In this document: piece by piece, positions 25,390 to 33,032 of the stretch
Position numbering within the stretch: the stretch's first letter is position 1
How the letters are laid out: each line of letters starts with the position of its first letter
Source: Streptomyces albipurpureus
Lineage (GTDB): Bacteria; Actinomycetota; Actinomycetes; Streptomycetales; Streptomycetaceae
DNA length: 64,000 nt
Reading direction: 5' to 3'
Assembly (NCBI RefSeq): GCF_023701525.1
Contig: NZ_JAMQAW010000006.1
Coordinates: 1 to 64,000 of the forward strand
Program-made: the position numbers and the translations under genes
Notes under the pieces: generated by a model
Told to the model about the DNA's origin: nothing
The model's input: only the letters and a program-made list of their open reading frames with translations
The model's database searches: none

Positions 25390-26675
25390 GGAGAAGCGGG
25401 CTGCTGAGCCGTAGGAGCCCCAGGACACCGGCGTCACCCAAGACATCCAAGCCCAGCAAACCCGTCAAGCCCGTCAACCCCACAGCCCCGGCCATGGGGG
25501 GCCGTCCGGCCCGGTCACGGGTGGCGTCGGTGCTCCGCCGTGCGCTGTGGTGGGGCGTTCTCACCCTCACGGGTGGGGTGGAGCGCCGTGGTCGGCTGCC
25601 GCGCGGTGGCTGTGTGGTGGTCGCCAACCACTCCTCCCACGCGGATACGGCGGCCCTGCTCGCCGCGCTCGACGCACGCCACACCCCGGTGTTGGGCGCG
25701 GCAGCCGACTACTGGTTCGCCTCGCCGTGGCGCAGCCGGATCTGCCGCCGGCTGGCTGCCGGCTTTCCGCTGCGGCGCACCGGCGGCGGGATGGCCGATC
25801 TGTTGTCGATGGCCGATGAGTTGAGGGCCGGTCGCGCGGTGGTCCTCTTCCCGGAAGGCACCCGTGGGGGGAACGGCGCCGCGGTGGGCGCCTTCCACCG
25901 CGGCGCTCTGGTACTCGCGGAGCAGGCCGGGGTGCCCGTGGTTCCGGTGGGGATCGCGGGTACCGATCGGCTGCTGCCCAAGCATGGGCGGCTGCGGTCG
26001 TCCCTGGTGAGGGTGCGCATAGGTGCGCCGCTACCGCCGACGGTCACCCCCGAGCAGGCCCGCGACGAGGTCGCCGCGCTGCACCGGCGTACCAACGCGG
26101 AATCGCTGCGGGACTCGCGGACCCGACGTTGGGTGGCGGCGCGGGCCGCGTCACGCTGGGGGTTGCTGATCGCCTTTGTCTGGGCCTTTGCCGAGGCACT
26201 GAGCTGGCCTTTGATGCCGGAGTTGCTGCTGGGCATCGCCTGTGTGGCCGCGCCCCGGGCGGCACCGCGCCTTTCGGCCACCGCCCTGGCGGGCAGCCTC
26301 GCGGGATCGCTGCTCGCCCTGCAAATCGCCGGTTCGGGCGCGGTGTTGCCCGCCCCGCTGACCACCGACCGGATGCGGGTCGAGGTCCGGCAGCAGTTGA
26401 TCGTGGAGTCGGCGCAGGCGGTGCGACACCAGCCGTGGAACGGCATCCCCTTCAAGGTGTACGCGGCAGGGGCCGGGCGGGCCGATGTCCCGGCCGGTGA
26501 GTGGCTGGTGTCATCGGCGGCTGCCCGGGGGGCTCGGACGCTGACGGTGGGGTTGGCCTTTGCGGCACTGGGGCTGCTGCTGCGCCGGTACCGGAGGTTC
26601 TACGGCATCTATCTGGTACTGCTGGGCAGCGCCTTCACGGTCGGCCTGGCACTGATCGTGTCCAGCTGGCACTGA
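25386..26675 (+). CDS. PlsC-type 1-acylglycerol-3-phosphate acyltransferase fused to a YqaA/DedA-like membrane domain
   Basis: A 429-residue protein. After a basic, Lys/Pro/Ser-rich N-terminal tail (about 1-45), residues about 50-245 are PlsC: NHSSHADT (HX4D motif, His82/Asp87), PLRRTGGGMADL and FPEGTRGG (155-162), then VPVVPVGIAG. Residues about 250-429 form a membrane domain (AFVWAFAEALSWPLMPELLL, WNGIPFKVYAAGAG, LLRRYRRFYGIYLVLLGSAF) that resembles the YqaA/VTT (DedA-superfamily) proteins, some of which move lipids across bilayers. It overlaps cdsA by four bases. The combination suggests an enzyme that makes phosphatidate and handles its membrane side, but this is inference. The 3' end passes into a degenerate tandem repeat. 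Confidence 0.83.
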   Translation: MRRSGLLSRRSPRTPASPKTSKPSKPVKPVNPTAPAMGGRPARSRVASVLRRALWWGVLTLTGGVERRGRLPRGGCVVVANHSSHADTAALLAALDARHTPVLGAAADYWFASPWRSRICRRLAAGFPLRRTGGGMADLLSMADELRAGRAVVLFPEGTRGGNGAAVGAFHRGALVLAEQAGVPVVPVGIAGTDRLLPKHGRLRSSLVRVRIGAPLPPTVTPEQARDEVAALHRRTNAESLRDSRTRRWVAARAASRWGLLIAFVWAFAEALSWPLMPELLLGIACVAAPRAAPRLSATALAGSLAGSLLALQIAGSGAVLPAPLTTDRMRVEVRQQLIVESAQAVRHQPWNGIPFKVYAAGAGRADVPAGEWLVSSAAARGARTLTVGLAFAALGLLLRRYRRFYGIYLVLLGSAFTVGLALIVSSWH

Positions 26676-26753
26676 CCGTGTCCGGCGGCACTGCTCATGT
26701 CCAGTCGACACTGACCGTGTCCGGCGCGACTGACCGTGTCCAGCCGGCACTGA
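26653..26753. repeat. Degenerate 19-20 bp tandem repeat overlapping the plsC stop
   Basis: About five copies of a unit like CACTGACCGTGTCCGGCGG. The first copy encodes the final residues (VSSWH) and stop of the acyltransferase; the others (for example CACTGCTCATGTCCAGTCGA and GACTGACCGTGTCCAGCCGG) follow in the spacer. It looks like expansion of a gene end. Confidence 0.6.
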
Positions 26754-26867
26754 ACCAGACGCCCCGCGAGCTCACAGCGGCCCAGCGCGGCGGGCGAAGC
26801 GGCCAGCGCGGCGGCACAGGGCGCGGGGGATCCGGTGGATCGGTTCGCGCCCTCGGGGCAGGGCCCG

Positions 26868-27317
26868 TCAGCGCTGGGGGATGGACCAGAAGGGGCTGCG
26901 CAGGCCGATCGACTGGATATAGCCGCCGCTCAGCCCGGTGCCGTGGTTCACCCGGGACTCCGGTGGCAGATGGCGGGCGATCTCATCCCTTGGACGGCCG
27001 AAGAGGTCGACGCCTTCATGGACGACGGCCACCAGCGCGGGCGTCTTGGGCTCCGCTCCCGATGAGTCACGTGATATCCGAAGCAGTTCGACATATCCGA
27101 GCCGCTGGGCGTGCAGCCCTTCGGGCGCGCCCCAGACATCGATGGTGAGCCCCAGATACTCGCCGCTGAACGCCCACGCGGTTCCGCAGACAGAGCCGGG
27201 ACGGATCGCGCAGATGCTCGATACGGCCCACTGAGCCGCGTGTTCGCTCATACCGAAGCGCAGCGTGCCGGCGTGATGCGGCAGCCGCACTCCGGTGCCG
27301 GGCAGAAGCTGGAACAC
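26868..27317 (-). CDS. Hypothetical protein
   Basis: About 149 residues from GTG at 27317 (VFQLLPGTGVRLPHHAGTLR); the open frame runs to 27428 and the start is uncertain. Visible segments are RFGMSEHAAQWAVSSI, RPGSVCGTAWAFSGEYLGLT, IDVWGAPEGLHAQ and VAVVHEGVDLFGRPRDEIAR. The ending DLFGRPxxE with a preceding beta-rich core recalls small streptomycete immunity/Smi-like hypotheticals, but no family was assigned. It has no signal peptide or membrane helix. It is divergent from the SRPBCC-ArsR pair. Confidence 0.55.
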   Translation of the reverse strand: MFQLLPGTGVRLPHHAGTLRFGMSEHAAQWAVSSICAIRPGSVCGTAWAFSGEYLGLTIDVWGAPEGLHAQRLGYVELLRISRDSSGAEPKTPALVAVVHEGVDLFGRPRDEIARHLPPESRVNHGTGLSGGYIQSIGLRSPFWSIPQR

Positions 27318-27405
27318 GGCCCAAGTGTCCCACCGGTCAATGGAGTTGGACCTGTGGCTTCGAACAGTGTTCACAAGGTCACAGATCCAGCGGAACCACC
27401 AATTC

Positions 27406-27456
27406 GCAACCATCGGGTTGCACGTCACTCAGTGTCGTGCAACTCTGGAGTTGCAC
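27406..27456. promoter_or_regulatory. Cluster of palindromic operators upstream of the SRPBCC-arsR operon
   Basis: GTGCAACTCTGGAGTTGCAC (27437-27456) has perfect 9-base arms around TG. GCAACCATCGGGTTGC (27406-27421) is a second palindrome with 6-base arms, and GTTGCAC recurs at 27417-27423. They end 23 bases before the first ATG of the operon, an expected place for an ArsR autorepressor. Confidence 0.6.
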
Positions 27457-27479
27457 ATCAAAGCGCTGAGGAGGCCGCC

Positions 27480-27953
27480 ATGAGTGAAGACCACAGCACG
27501 GACCGGGACCGCATCGAGAGGGAGATCAGCATCGCCGCGCCGATCGAGCGCGTCTGGGCGGTGCTCACCGAACCGCAGCACGTCGGTACGTGGTTCGGCC
27601 AGGGGCAGCCCACCCCGGTCGACCTCCGTCCTGGCGGCACCATGCTCCTGGACCACGGGGAGCAGGGGCAGTTCCCGACGACCATCGTGGAGGTGGACCC
27701 GCCGCACCACTTCTCCTACCGCTGGGCGACCGCACACCCCGGCGAGCAGGCCGTCGACGGCAACTCCACCCTGGTTGAGTTCACCCTGGCCCCCGAGGGC
27801 GACGGCACCCGGCTGCGGGTGGTCGAGAGCGGATTCGCCTCGATCACCATCCCCGAGGACCGCAGGAGCTCGGCCTCGTACGAGGCCCATGAGGGCGGCT
27901 GGACCGAACAGACCGTCAATATCCGGAAGTACGCGGAGCAGATGGCGGCATGA
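27480..27953 (+). CDS. SRPBCC (AHSA1/START-like) domain protein
   Basis: A 157-residue helix-grip protein of the Aha1/CalC type: IEREISIAAPIERVWAVLTE at the start, HVGTWFGQGQPTPVDLRPGG, PPHHFSYRWATAHPGE, and the long C-terminal helix HEGGWTEQTVNIRKYAEQMA. Such proteins bind hydrophobic ligands and are very often paired with an ArsR regulator. GAGGAGG lies 5 bases before the ATG. Its last four bases overlap the start of arsR. The ligand is unknown; no enzyme motif is seen. Confidence 0.88.
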   Translation: MSEDHSTDRDRIEREISIAAPIERVWAVLTEPQHVGTWFGQGQPTPVDLRPGGTMLLDHGEQGQFPTTIVEVDPPHHFSYRWATAHPGEQAVDGNSTLVEFTLAPEGDGTRLRVVESGFASITIPEDRRSSASYEAHEGGWTEQTVNIRKYAEQMAA

Positions 27954-28303
27954 CGGAAGAAGGCGGGCGCGACCCGGGTGAGGACGCGGTCTCCGAGGTG
28001 CTCTCGGCACTGGCGGACCCCACCCGCCGCCGCATACTCGACGCCCTGGCCGCCCACGGCGGCCGGGCGACCGCCACCGTGCTGGCGTTGCAACTACCGG
28101 TGAGCCGGCAGGCGATCGTCAAACACCTCGGAGTGCTCACCCGGGCCGGCTTGGTCGTGGGCCACCGGGAGGGGCGCGAGGCGCGCTACACCGTTCTGCC
28201 CTCCCCGCTCACCAGCACGGCACGCTGGATGGACCGAGTGGCGTCGGACTGGGACAGCCGACTGTCAGCGATCAAGAACCTGGCGGAGTCCGATCATGAC
28301 TAG
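27950..28303 (+). CDS. ArsR-family winged-helix regulator
   Basis: A 117-residue regulator with the winged helix at 15-95: VLSALADPTRRRILDALAAH, ATATVLALQLPVSRQAIVKH (recognition helix), GLVVGHREGREARYTV (wing). It lacks the ELCVCDL metal-binding motif of arsenic sensors, as usual for the SRPBCC-linked subgroup (SdpR/YdfF type). Coupled by a 4-base overlap to the SRPBCC gene, it probably represses the pair through the palindromes at 27406-27456 and responds to a ligand bound by itself or by its partner. Confidence 0.9.
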   Translation: MTEEGGRDPGEDAVSEVLSALADPTRRRILDALAAHGGRATATVLALQLPVSRQAIVKHLGVLTRAGLVVGHREGREARYTVLPSPLTSTARWMDRVASDWDSRLSAIKNLAESDHD

Positions 28304-28361
28304 CCGGCAGGAGACCGGTTGCGATCGCCTATGACCGTACGGGCTGGGTGGGCAGATGGAA

Positions 28362-28399
28362 CCGCCCCCGTTCCGGCGTGGGGACTGGAACGGGGGCGG
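28362..28399. terminator. Hairpin terminator between arsR and pruA (convergent)
   Basis: Perfect 13-base arms CCGCCCCCGTTCC (28362-28374) and GGAACGGGGGCGG (28387-28399) with a 12-base loop, 21 bases beyond the pruA stop on the minus strand. Confidence 0.7.
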
Positions 28400-28419
28400 G
28401 CTCTGGGGGGCTGGGAAGA

Positions 28420-30060
28420 TCAGCCCATGTGCGGATACGTGTAGTCGGTCGGCGCGACCAGCGTCTCCTTGATCGCGCGGGTCAGCGTCCAGCGCATCAG
28501 GTTCTGCGGGGCGCCCGCCTTGTCGTTGGTGCCCGAGGCACGCCCGCCGCCGAACGGCTGCTGGCCCACGACGGCGCCGGTCGACTTGTCGTTGATGTAG
28601 AAGTTGCCCGCGGCATACCGCAGCTTCTCCATCGTGTGCGCCGCCGCCGCCCGGTCATTGGCGATCACCGCGCCGGTCAGGGCGTAGTCCGAGACGGACT
28701 CCATCTGCTCCAGCATGGCGTCGTACTGGTCGGCGGAGCTGTCGTCGTAGACGTGCACGGCGAGGAACGGGCCGAAGTACTCCGTGGTGAAGACCTCATT
28801 GGCCGGATCGGAGCACTCCACGACCGTAGGACGGATGAAGTAGCCGACCGAGTCGTCATAGGTACCACCGGCGATGACAGTGCAGCTGTCATCGGCCTTG
28901 GCCCGGTCGATGGCGGCCTTGTTCTTGGCGAACGCCCGCTCGTCGATCACCGCACCGATGAAGTTCGACAGATCGGTGACATCGCCCATCGTGATCGCGT
29001 CGACCTCGGCAGCGAACTCCTCCTTGAAGCCGGAGTTCCAGATCGAGGCCGGGATGTACGCACGCGAGCTCGCCGAGCACTTCTGGCCCTGGAACTCGAA
29101 CGAACCCCGGGTGAGCGCCGTTTTCAGCACGGCACGATCGGCGCTCGGGTGGGCGACGACGAAGTCCTTCCCACCGGTCTCGCCGACGATCCGCGGGTAG
29201 GAGCGGTACTTCTCGATGTTGTTGCCGACCGTCTTCCACAGGTGCTGGAAGGTGGGGGTCGAACCGGTGAAGTGGATACCGGCCAGATCGCGGTGGTTCA
29301 GCGCCACCTCGGACACGGCGATGCCGTCACCGGTCACCAGGTTGATGACGCCCTTGGGCAGCCCGGCCTCCTCAAGGAGCTGCATCAGCAGCACGGCCGA
29401 GTGGGTCTGCGTGGGGGACGGCTTCCAGACCACCACATTGCCCATCAGGGCCGGGGCGGTCGGCAGATTGCCGGCGATGGCGGTGAAGTTGAAGGGCGTG
29501 ATCGCGTAGACGAAGCCCTCCAGGGGACGGTGGTCCATCCGGTTCCACACGCCCGGGGAGTTGGCCGGCGGCTGCTCGGCCAGGATCTCGCGGGCGTAGG
29601 CGACATTGAACCGCCAGAAGTCGATCAGCTCGCACGGGGTGTCGATCTCCGCCTGCTGCGCGGTCTTGGACTGTCCCAGCATGGTGGAGGCGGCCAGCGT
29701 CTCCCGCCAGGGGCCGGACAGCAGCTCGGCGGCGCGCAGGATGATCGCGGCGCGGTCGTCGAAGGACATCGCGCGCCAGGCGGGGGCCGCGGCGAGCGCG
29801 GCGTCGATGGCGTCCTGCGCGTCCTGCTCGGTGGCCCCGGCGAAGGTGCCGATCACAGCGGAGTGGTTGTGCGGCTGGACGACGTCGACACGCTCGCCGC
29901 CGCCCATCCGGCGTACGCCACCGATGGTCATCGGCAGCTCGATCGGGTTCTCGGCCAGCTCCTTGAGCTTGACCTCGAGCCGGGCCCGCTCGGGGCTGCC
30001 GGGCGCGTAGCCGTGGACCGGCTCATTGATCGGGGCGGGAACCTTGGTGACGGCGTCCAT
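28420..30060 (-). CDS. pruA: 1-Pyrroline-5-carboxylate dehydrogenase (glutamate semialdehyde dehydrogenase)
   Basis: A 546-residue NAD-dependent aldehyde dehydrogenase, second step of proline catabolism (P5C to glutamate). It has the fungal/mitochondrial-type P5CDH architecture: ITPFNFTAIAGNLPTAPALM (cofactor site), FTGSTPTFQHLWKTVG, RIVGETGGKDFVVAHPSADR and the catalytic Cys in GSFEFQGQKCSASSRAY. The length is typical of the type 1 enzyme. It starts 39 bases after the proline dehydrogenase stop and forms an operon with it. Confidence 0.95.
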   Translation of the reverse strand: MDAVTKVPAPINEPVHGYAPGSPERARLEVKLKELAENPIELPMTIGGVRRMGGGERVDVVQPHNHSAVIGTFAGATEQDAQDAIDAALAAAPAWRAMSFDDRAAIILRAAELLSGPWRETLAASTMLGQSKTAQQAEIDTPCELIDFWRFNVAYAREILAEQPPANSPGVWNRMDHRPLEGFVYAITPFNFTAIAGNLPTAPALMGNVVVWKPSPTQTHSAVLLMQLLEEAGLPKGVINLVTGDGIAVSEVALNHRDLAGIHFTGSTPTFQHLWKTVGNNIEKYRSYPRIVGETGGKDFVVAHPSADRAVLKTALTRGSFEFQGQKCSASSRAYIPASIWNSGFKEEFAAEVDAITMGDVTDLSNFIGAVIDERAFAKNKAAIDRAKADDSCTVIAGGTYDDSVGYFIRPTVVECSDPANEVFTTEYFGPFLAVHVYDDSSADQYDAMLEQMESVSDYALTGAVIANDRAAAAHTMEKLRYAAGNFYINDKSTGAVVGQQPFGGGRASGTNDKAGAPQNLMRWTLTRAIKETLVAPTDYTYPHMG

Positions 30061-30099
30061 GGTGCCGACTCTCCTTAAGCAGTAGGTCAGTTGGGGGGT

Positions 30100-31026
30100 T
30101 CAGCCGCGGCTGACCAGCGAACGCAGGAAGAACGCCAGGTTGGCGGGGCGCTCCGCGAGGCGGCGGGTGAAGTACCCGTACCAGTCGGTGCCGTACGCGA
30201 TGTAGACACGCATGCGATGGCCCTCGGCAGCCAGTCGGTGGTGCTCACCCTCACGGATGCCGTACAGCATCTGGAACTCGTAGTCGTCGAGCTTGCGGCC
30301 CGCCCGGCGGGCGAGTTCCTGGCTGATGGAGATGATGCGCGGGTCGTGGGACCCGATCATCGGGTATCCCTCGCCCTCCATCAGAATCCTCAAGCAGCGG
30401 ATGTACGCCTTGTCGACCTCGGCCTTGTCCTGGATGGCGACGGACGCGGGCTCCTTGTAGGCGCCCTTGACCAGCCGGACCCGGGAGCCCGCCGCGGCCA
30501 GTGCGCGGCAGTCGTCCTCCGTGCGGAACAGGTACGACTGCACGACCGCCCCGGTGCGCGGGAAGCGCTCACGAAGCTCGGCGTGGATGGCCAGGGTCGA
30601 GTCGACCGTGGTGTGGTCCTCCATGTCGAGGGTAACCGTGGTGCCGATCCCGGCGGCGGCCTCGACGACCGGGAGGACGTTCTTCAGCGCCAGATCATGG
30701 CCACCGGGGAGCGCCTGACCGAAGGAGGAGAGCTTCACCGACAGCTCGGCGCGCTCACCGAGGCCGAGCGGCGTCAGCGCCTCGACCAGCTCCAGATAGG
30801 CGTCCCGGGCGCGCAGCGCCTCGGCGGGGTCGGTGATGTCCTCACCGAGCACATCGAGGGTGACTTCCAGGCCGCGAGCGGCGGTCTCCTCAATGACGGG
30901 GATGGTCTCCCGGACCGTCTCACCCGCGACGAAACGGTTCACCACGGGCTTGGTGACCGGGGCGGCCGAAACGATACGACGCATCCTGTCGCTGCGCGAA
31001 GCGGCGAGGATCACGGGACCCAGCAC
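30100..31026 (-). CDS. Proline dehydrogenase (monofunctional, FAD)
   Basis: A 308-residue TIM-barrel flavoenzyme that oxidises proline to P5C. Motifs are SVKLSSFGQALPGG, TVTLDMEDHTTVDSTL, RTGAVVQSYLFRTEDDC, RVRLVKGAYKEPASVA (conserved Lys/Tyr), PMIGSHDPRII, YEFQMLYGIR and the C-terminal RVYIAYGTDWYGYFTRRLAE with paired arginines for proline. The start is GTG at 31026 with AGGAGG 5 bases upstream; the far longer open frame to 31494 runs through the operators and is rejected. First gene of the put operon, divergent from its PucR-type regulator. Confidence 0.94.
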   Translation of the reverse strand: MLGPVILAASRSDRMRRIVSAAPVTKPVVNRFVAGETVRETIPVIEETAARGLEVTLDVLGEDITDPAEALRARDAYLELVEALTPLGLGERAELSVKLSSFGQALPGGHDLALKNVLPVVEAAAGIGTTVTLDMEDHTTVDSTLAIHAELRERFPRTGAVVQSYLFRTEDDCRALAAAGSRVRLVKGAYKEPASVAIQDKAEVDKAYIRCLRILMEGEGYPMIGSHDPRIISISQELARRAGRKLDDYEFQMLYGIREGEHHRLAAEGHRMRVYIAYGTDWYGYFTRRLAERPANLAFFLRSLVSRG

Positions 31027-31136
31027 GGGGACCTCCTGGAAGTACGGGCACCGGGCCGAAGCGTTGGGGGCAACGCGTCTGCGACGGCACGAAGAACCAC
31101 CGTGAAATCTAAGGATCGCTCCGATCCTCAGCCATC

Positions 31137-31182
31137 GACAGCTGTCACGCATCCGTGGCCGGGATCTCAGACATATGTCTGA
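31137..31182. promoter_or_regulatory. Paired operator palindromes between the proline operon and pucR-like gene
   Basis: TCAGACATATGTCTGA (31167-31182) is a perfect 16-base palindrome. GACAGCTGTC (31137-31146) is a perfect 10-base palindrome with the same GACAnnTGTC core. Their centres are 33 bases apart, about three helical turns. They occupy the 177-base divergent gap and are probable sites for the adjacent PucR-type activator. Confidence 0.6.
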
Positions 31183-31203
31183 AGGCCGTGCCAGAATGTC
31201 CAG

Positions 31204-32460
31204 ATGAAGGGCGATTACCAGGAACTCGTCGATGAGATCTCGGCACTGCTGGCAGCTCCGGCAACACTGGAGAACCGCGATTTCGGGCTGATCGCCTTCG
31301 GTGCGCACGACAGCGAGGACGACAGCGCGATGGACCCGGTCAGGACCCGGTCCATCCTGACCAGAAAGTCCACCCCCGCGATCCGCGCCTGGTTCGAGGG
31401 CTTCGGCATCGCCCGGGCGACCGGCCCCGTCCGCATCCCCGCCGCCCCCGACGCCGGAGTGTTCCGCGACCGCGTCTGCCTCCCGGTACGCCATCGGGGC
31501 ATCGTGCTCGGCTATGTCTGGCTCTTGGACACCACTCCCGGCCCCACCGACGCCCAGCTCACCGCGGCCATGGAGGTAGCGGAGCGCATCGGCACCCTGC
31601 TGGCCGACGAGGAACGAGCCGGCACGGACCTGTCCCGTGAGTTCCGCGCGGTGCTCACCGCGGAGCGCGGCTGGCAGTACGACATGGCGGTGGCAGCGCT
31701 ACGGACCGCCCTCGGCGGCGGGGAACGAGGGGCCGACGGACCGCACGCGATGGTGTGTGTGACGCCCTGGCCCACCGGGGACGCCCCACCCGTACGGTCA
31801 CTACCGGGGGCAGCGGCCCTGTGTACCCTGCCCGGGGAGAGCGCCGAGGCACCCCCGGCCGCCCCGGCGCCGTCCTCGGGCCCACCCAGCCGAGCCGGCG
31901 GCAGGAGCGGCGACCAGCCGCCCGATACGCGAGGCACCCGGCCGCCCACGGGCACACACGCGCTCGCCGTGCTCGTCAGGCTTCGGGCACTCGACACCCC
32001 CTCCCCCGCGCTCAGCGCCGCCGAACGGCTGCTGACCTCGGCGGACGGCGGCGCAACCGCCGGGATGGCCTCCCCGCGTCACGGCCTGACCGAGCTCACC
32101 GCCGCCTGGCGGGAAGCGGCCTCCGCCGCTCGGGCGGCCCGAGCGGCACCCCGGCTGGGACCCATTGCCCAGTGGGCGGGCATCGGGCCGTACCGCACCC
32201 TGACCGCCCTGCCCCGGGATCTACCACCCGACCCCGCCGTCATGCCCCTGCTCGACCCGTCCCACGCCGACCTCGTCCGTACGGCGGAGTTGTACCTCGA
32301 CTGCGGCGGCCAGGCCAGCCGTACCGCCGCTGCCCTCGGCATCCATCGCCAGACGCTCTACTACCGGCTCTCCCGGGTCGAGCAGCTCACCGGACTCGAC
32401 CTGGCCGAGGGCGAGGACCGGTTGCTGCTCCATATGGCCCTGAAGACGACCCGGCTCTGA
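31204..32460 (+). CDS. PucR/CdaR-family transcriptional regulator of proline catabolism (PutR-like)
   Basis: A 418-residue regulator. An N-terminal sensor region (about 1-140) contains [20 protein letters not shown], a GAF/PAS-like element. A middle GGDEF-like PucR region follows, interrupted by a Pro/Ser/Gly-rich low-complexity linker (about 205-260). The C-terminal HTH_30 is [44 protein letters not shown]. PucR proteins act as ligand-responsive activators of amino-acid, purine or GABA catabolism. It is divergent from the proline dehydrogenase operon and the shared gap holds two matched palindromes, so proline is the likely inducer. Confidence 0.88.
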   Translation: MKGDYQELVDEISALLAAPATLENRDFGLIAFGAHDSEDDSAMDPVRTRSILTRKSTPAIRAWFEGFGIARATGPVRIPAAPDAGVFRDRVCLPVRHRGIVLGYVWLLDTTPGPTDAQLTAAMEVAERIGTLLADEERAGTDLSREFRAVLTAERGWQYDMAVAALRTALGGGERGADGPHAMVCVTPWPTGDAPPVRSLPGAAALCTLPGESAEAPPAAPAPSSGPPSRAGGRSGDQPPDTRGTRPPTGTHALAVLVRLRALDTPSPALSAAERLLTSADGGATAGMASPRHGLTELTAAWREAASAARAARAAPRLGPIAQWAGIGPYRTLTALPRDLPPDPAVMPLLDPSHADLVRTAELYLDCGGQASRTAAALGIHRQTLYYRLSRVEQLTGLDLAEGEDRLLLHMALKTTRL

Positions 32461-33032
32461 GCAGGCGACGGCCACGCCCGCCGCTCCTCCCCGAGGCGAT
32501 CGCGCGCTGAGGAGATCGACACTCCCGATGGCCCGGAATCTGGGCGCCCGCATCCTCGCGCCCGGGCTTCCGGGCTTCCGGGCTTCCGGGCTTCCGGGCT
32601 TCCGGGCTTCCGGGCTTCCGGGCTTCCGGGCTTCCGGGGGATTGTGACCGTACGGAGCTCGGTAGGGCGCGCTGGCCCGGTGGCACGGTGGCACCGCAGA
32701 ACAAGGTCCACCAGGTTGTCGGAGCCTCACGGCAGCCCTTGGGCAGCGGGCCTTGAGTCCCCCGCTCGGTTTCCTGGCTTCTTGGCTGAGGCGTTTCCCA
32801 GCGGACTCGGCCCTCGTGTACGCCCGATGCGCCGTAGTGGCTGTCGCTCGCTTTCCGCGACACCGTCCTCCGTCACACCGTCAACCGGCGCCACTCCACC
32901 GCGCCTTCCCCGCAGCGATGCCCCCGAGGCCTTCTGGCTGTGACCTCCCCCCTCGCCCGACCGAGCCGCCGCACAGCCGTGCCCGGCCGTCGTCGCGCCC
33001 CACCGGCGCAGTGGGAGAAGGAGACCGCAAGC
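32461..33032. other. Intergenic spacer with an octamer microsatellite
   Basis: About 570 bases between the PucR gene and the exporter. Apart from the octamer array at 32562-32636 no gene is supported. All frames are open across the array only because a GC-rich 8-mer lacks stops. Confidence 0.45.
32562..32636. repeat. Perfect tandem octamer repeat CCGGGCTT x 9
   Basis: Nine full copies of CCGGGCTT (32562-32633) plus a partial copy, with no mismatches. Read on the minus strand in one frame it gives the cyclic peptide pattern KPGSPEAR, but there is no ribosome site or family similarity. Confidence 0.9.

Noticed and set aside
30100..31494. Extended proline dehydrogenase reading from 31494
   Set aside because: The extra 156 codons cross the divergent promoter/operator region and the 5' end of the PucR gene; GTG at 31026 has a perfect ribosome site.
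32221..32863. Minus-strand frames with KPGSPEAR repeats, considered as a repeat protein
   Set aside because: All three frames are open across the octamer, composition is dictated by the 8-mer, and there is no start signal.
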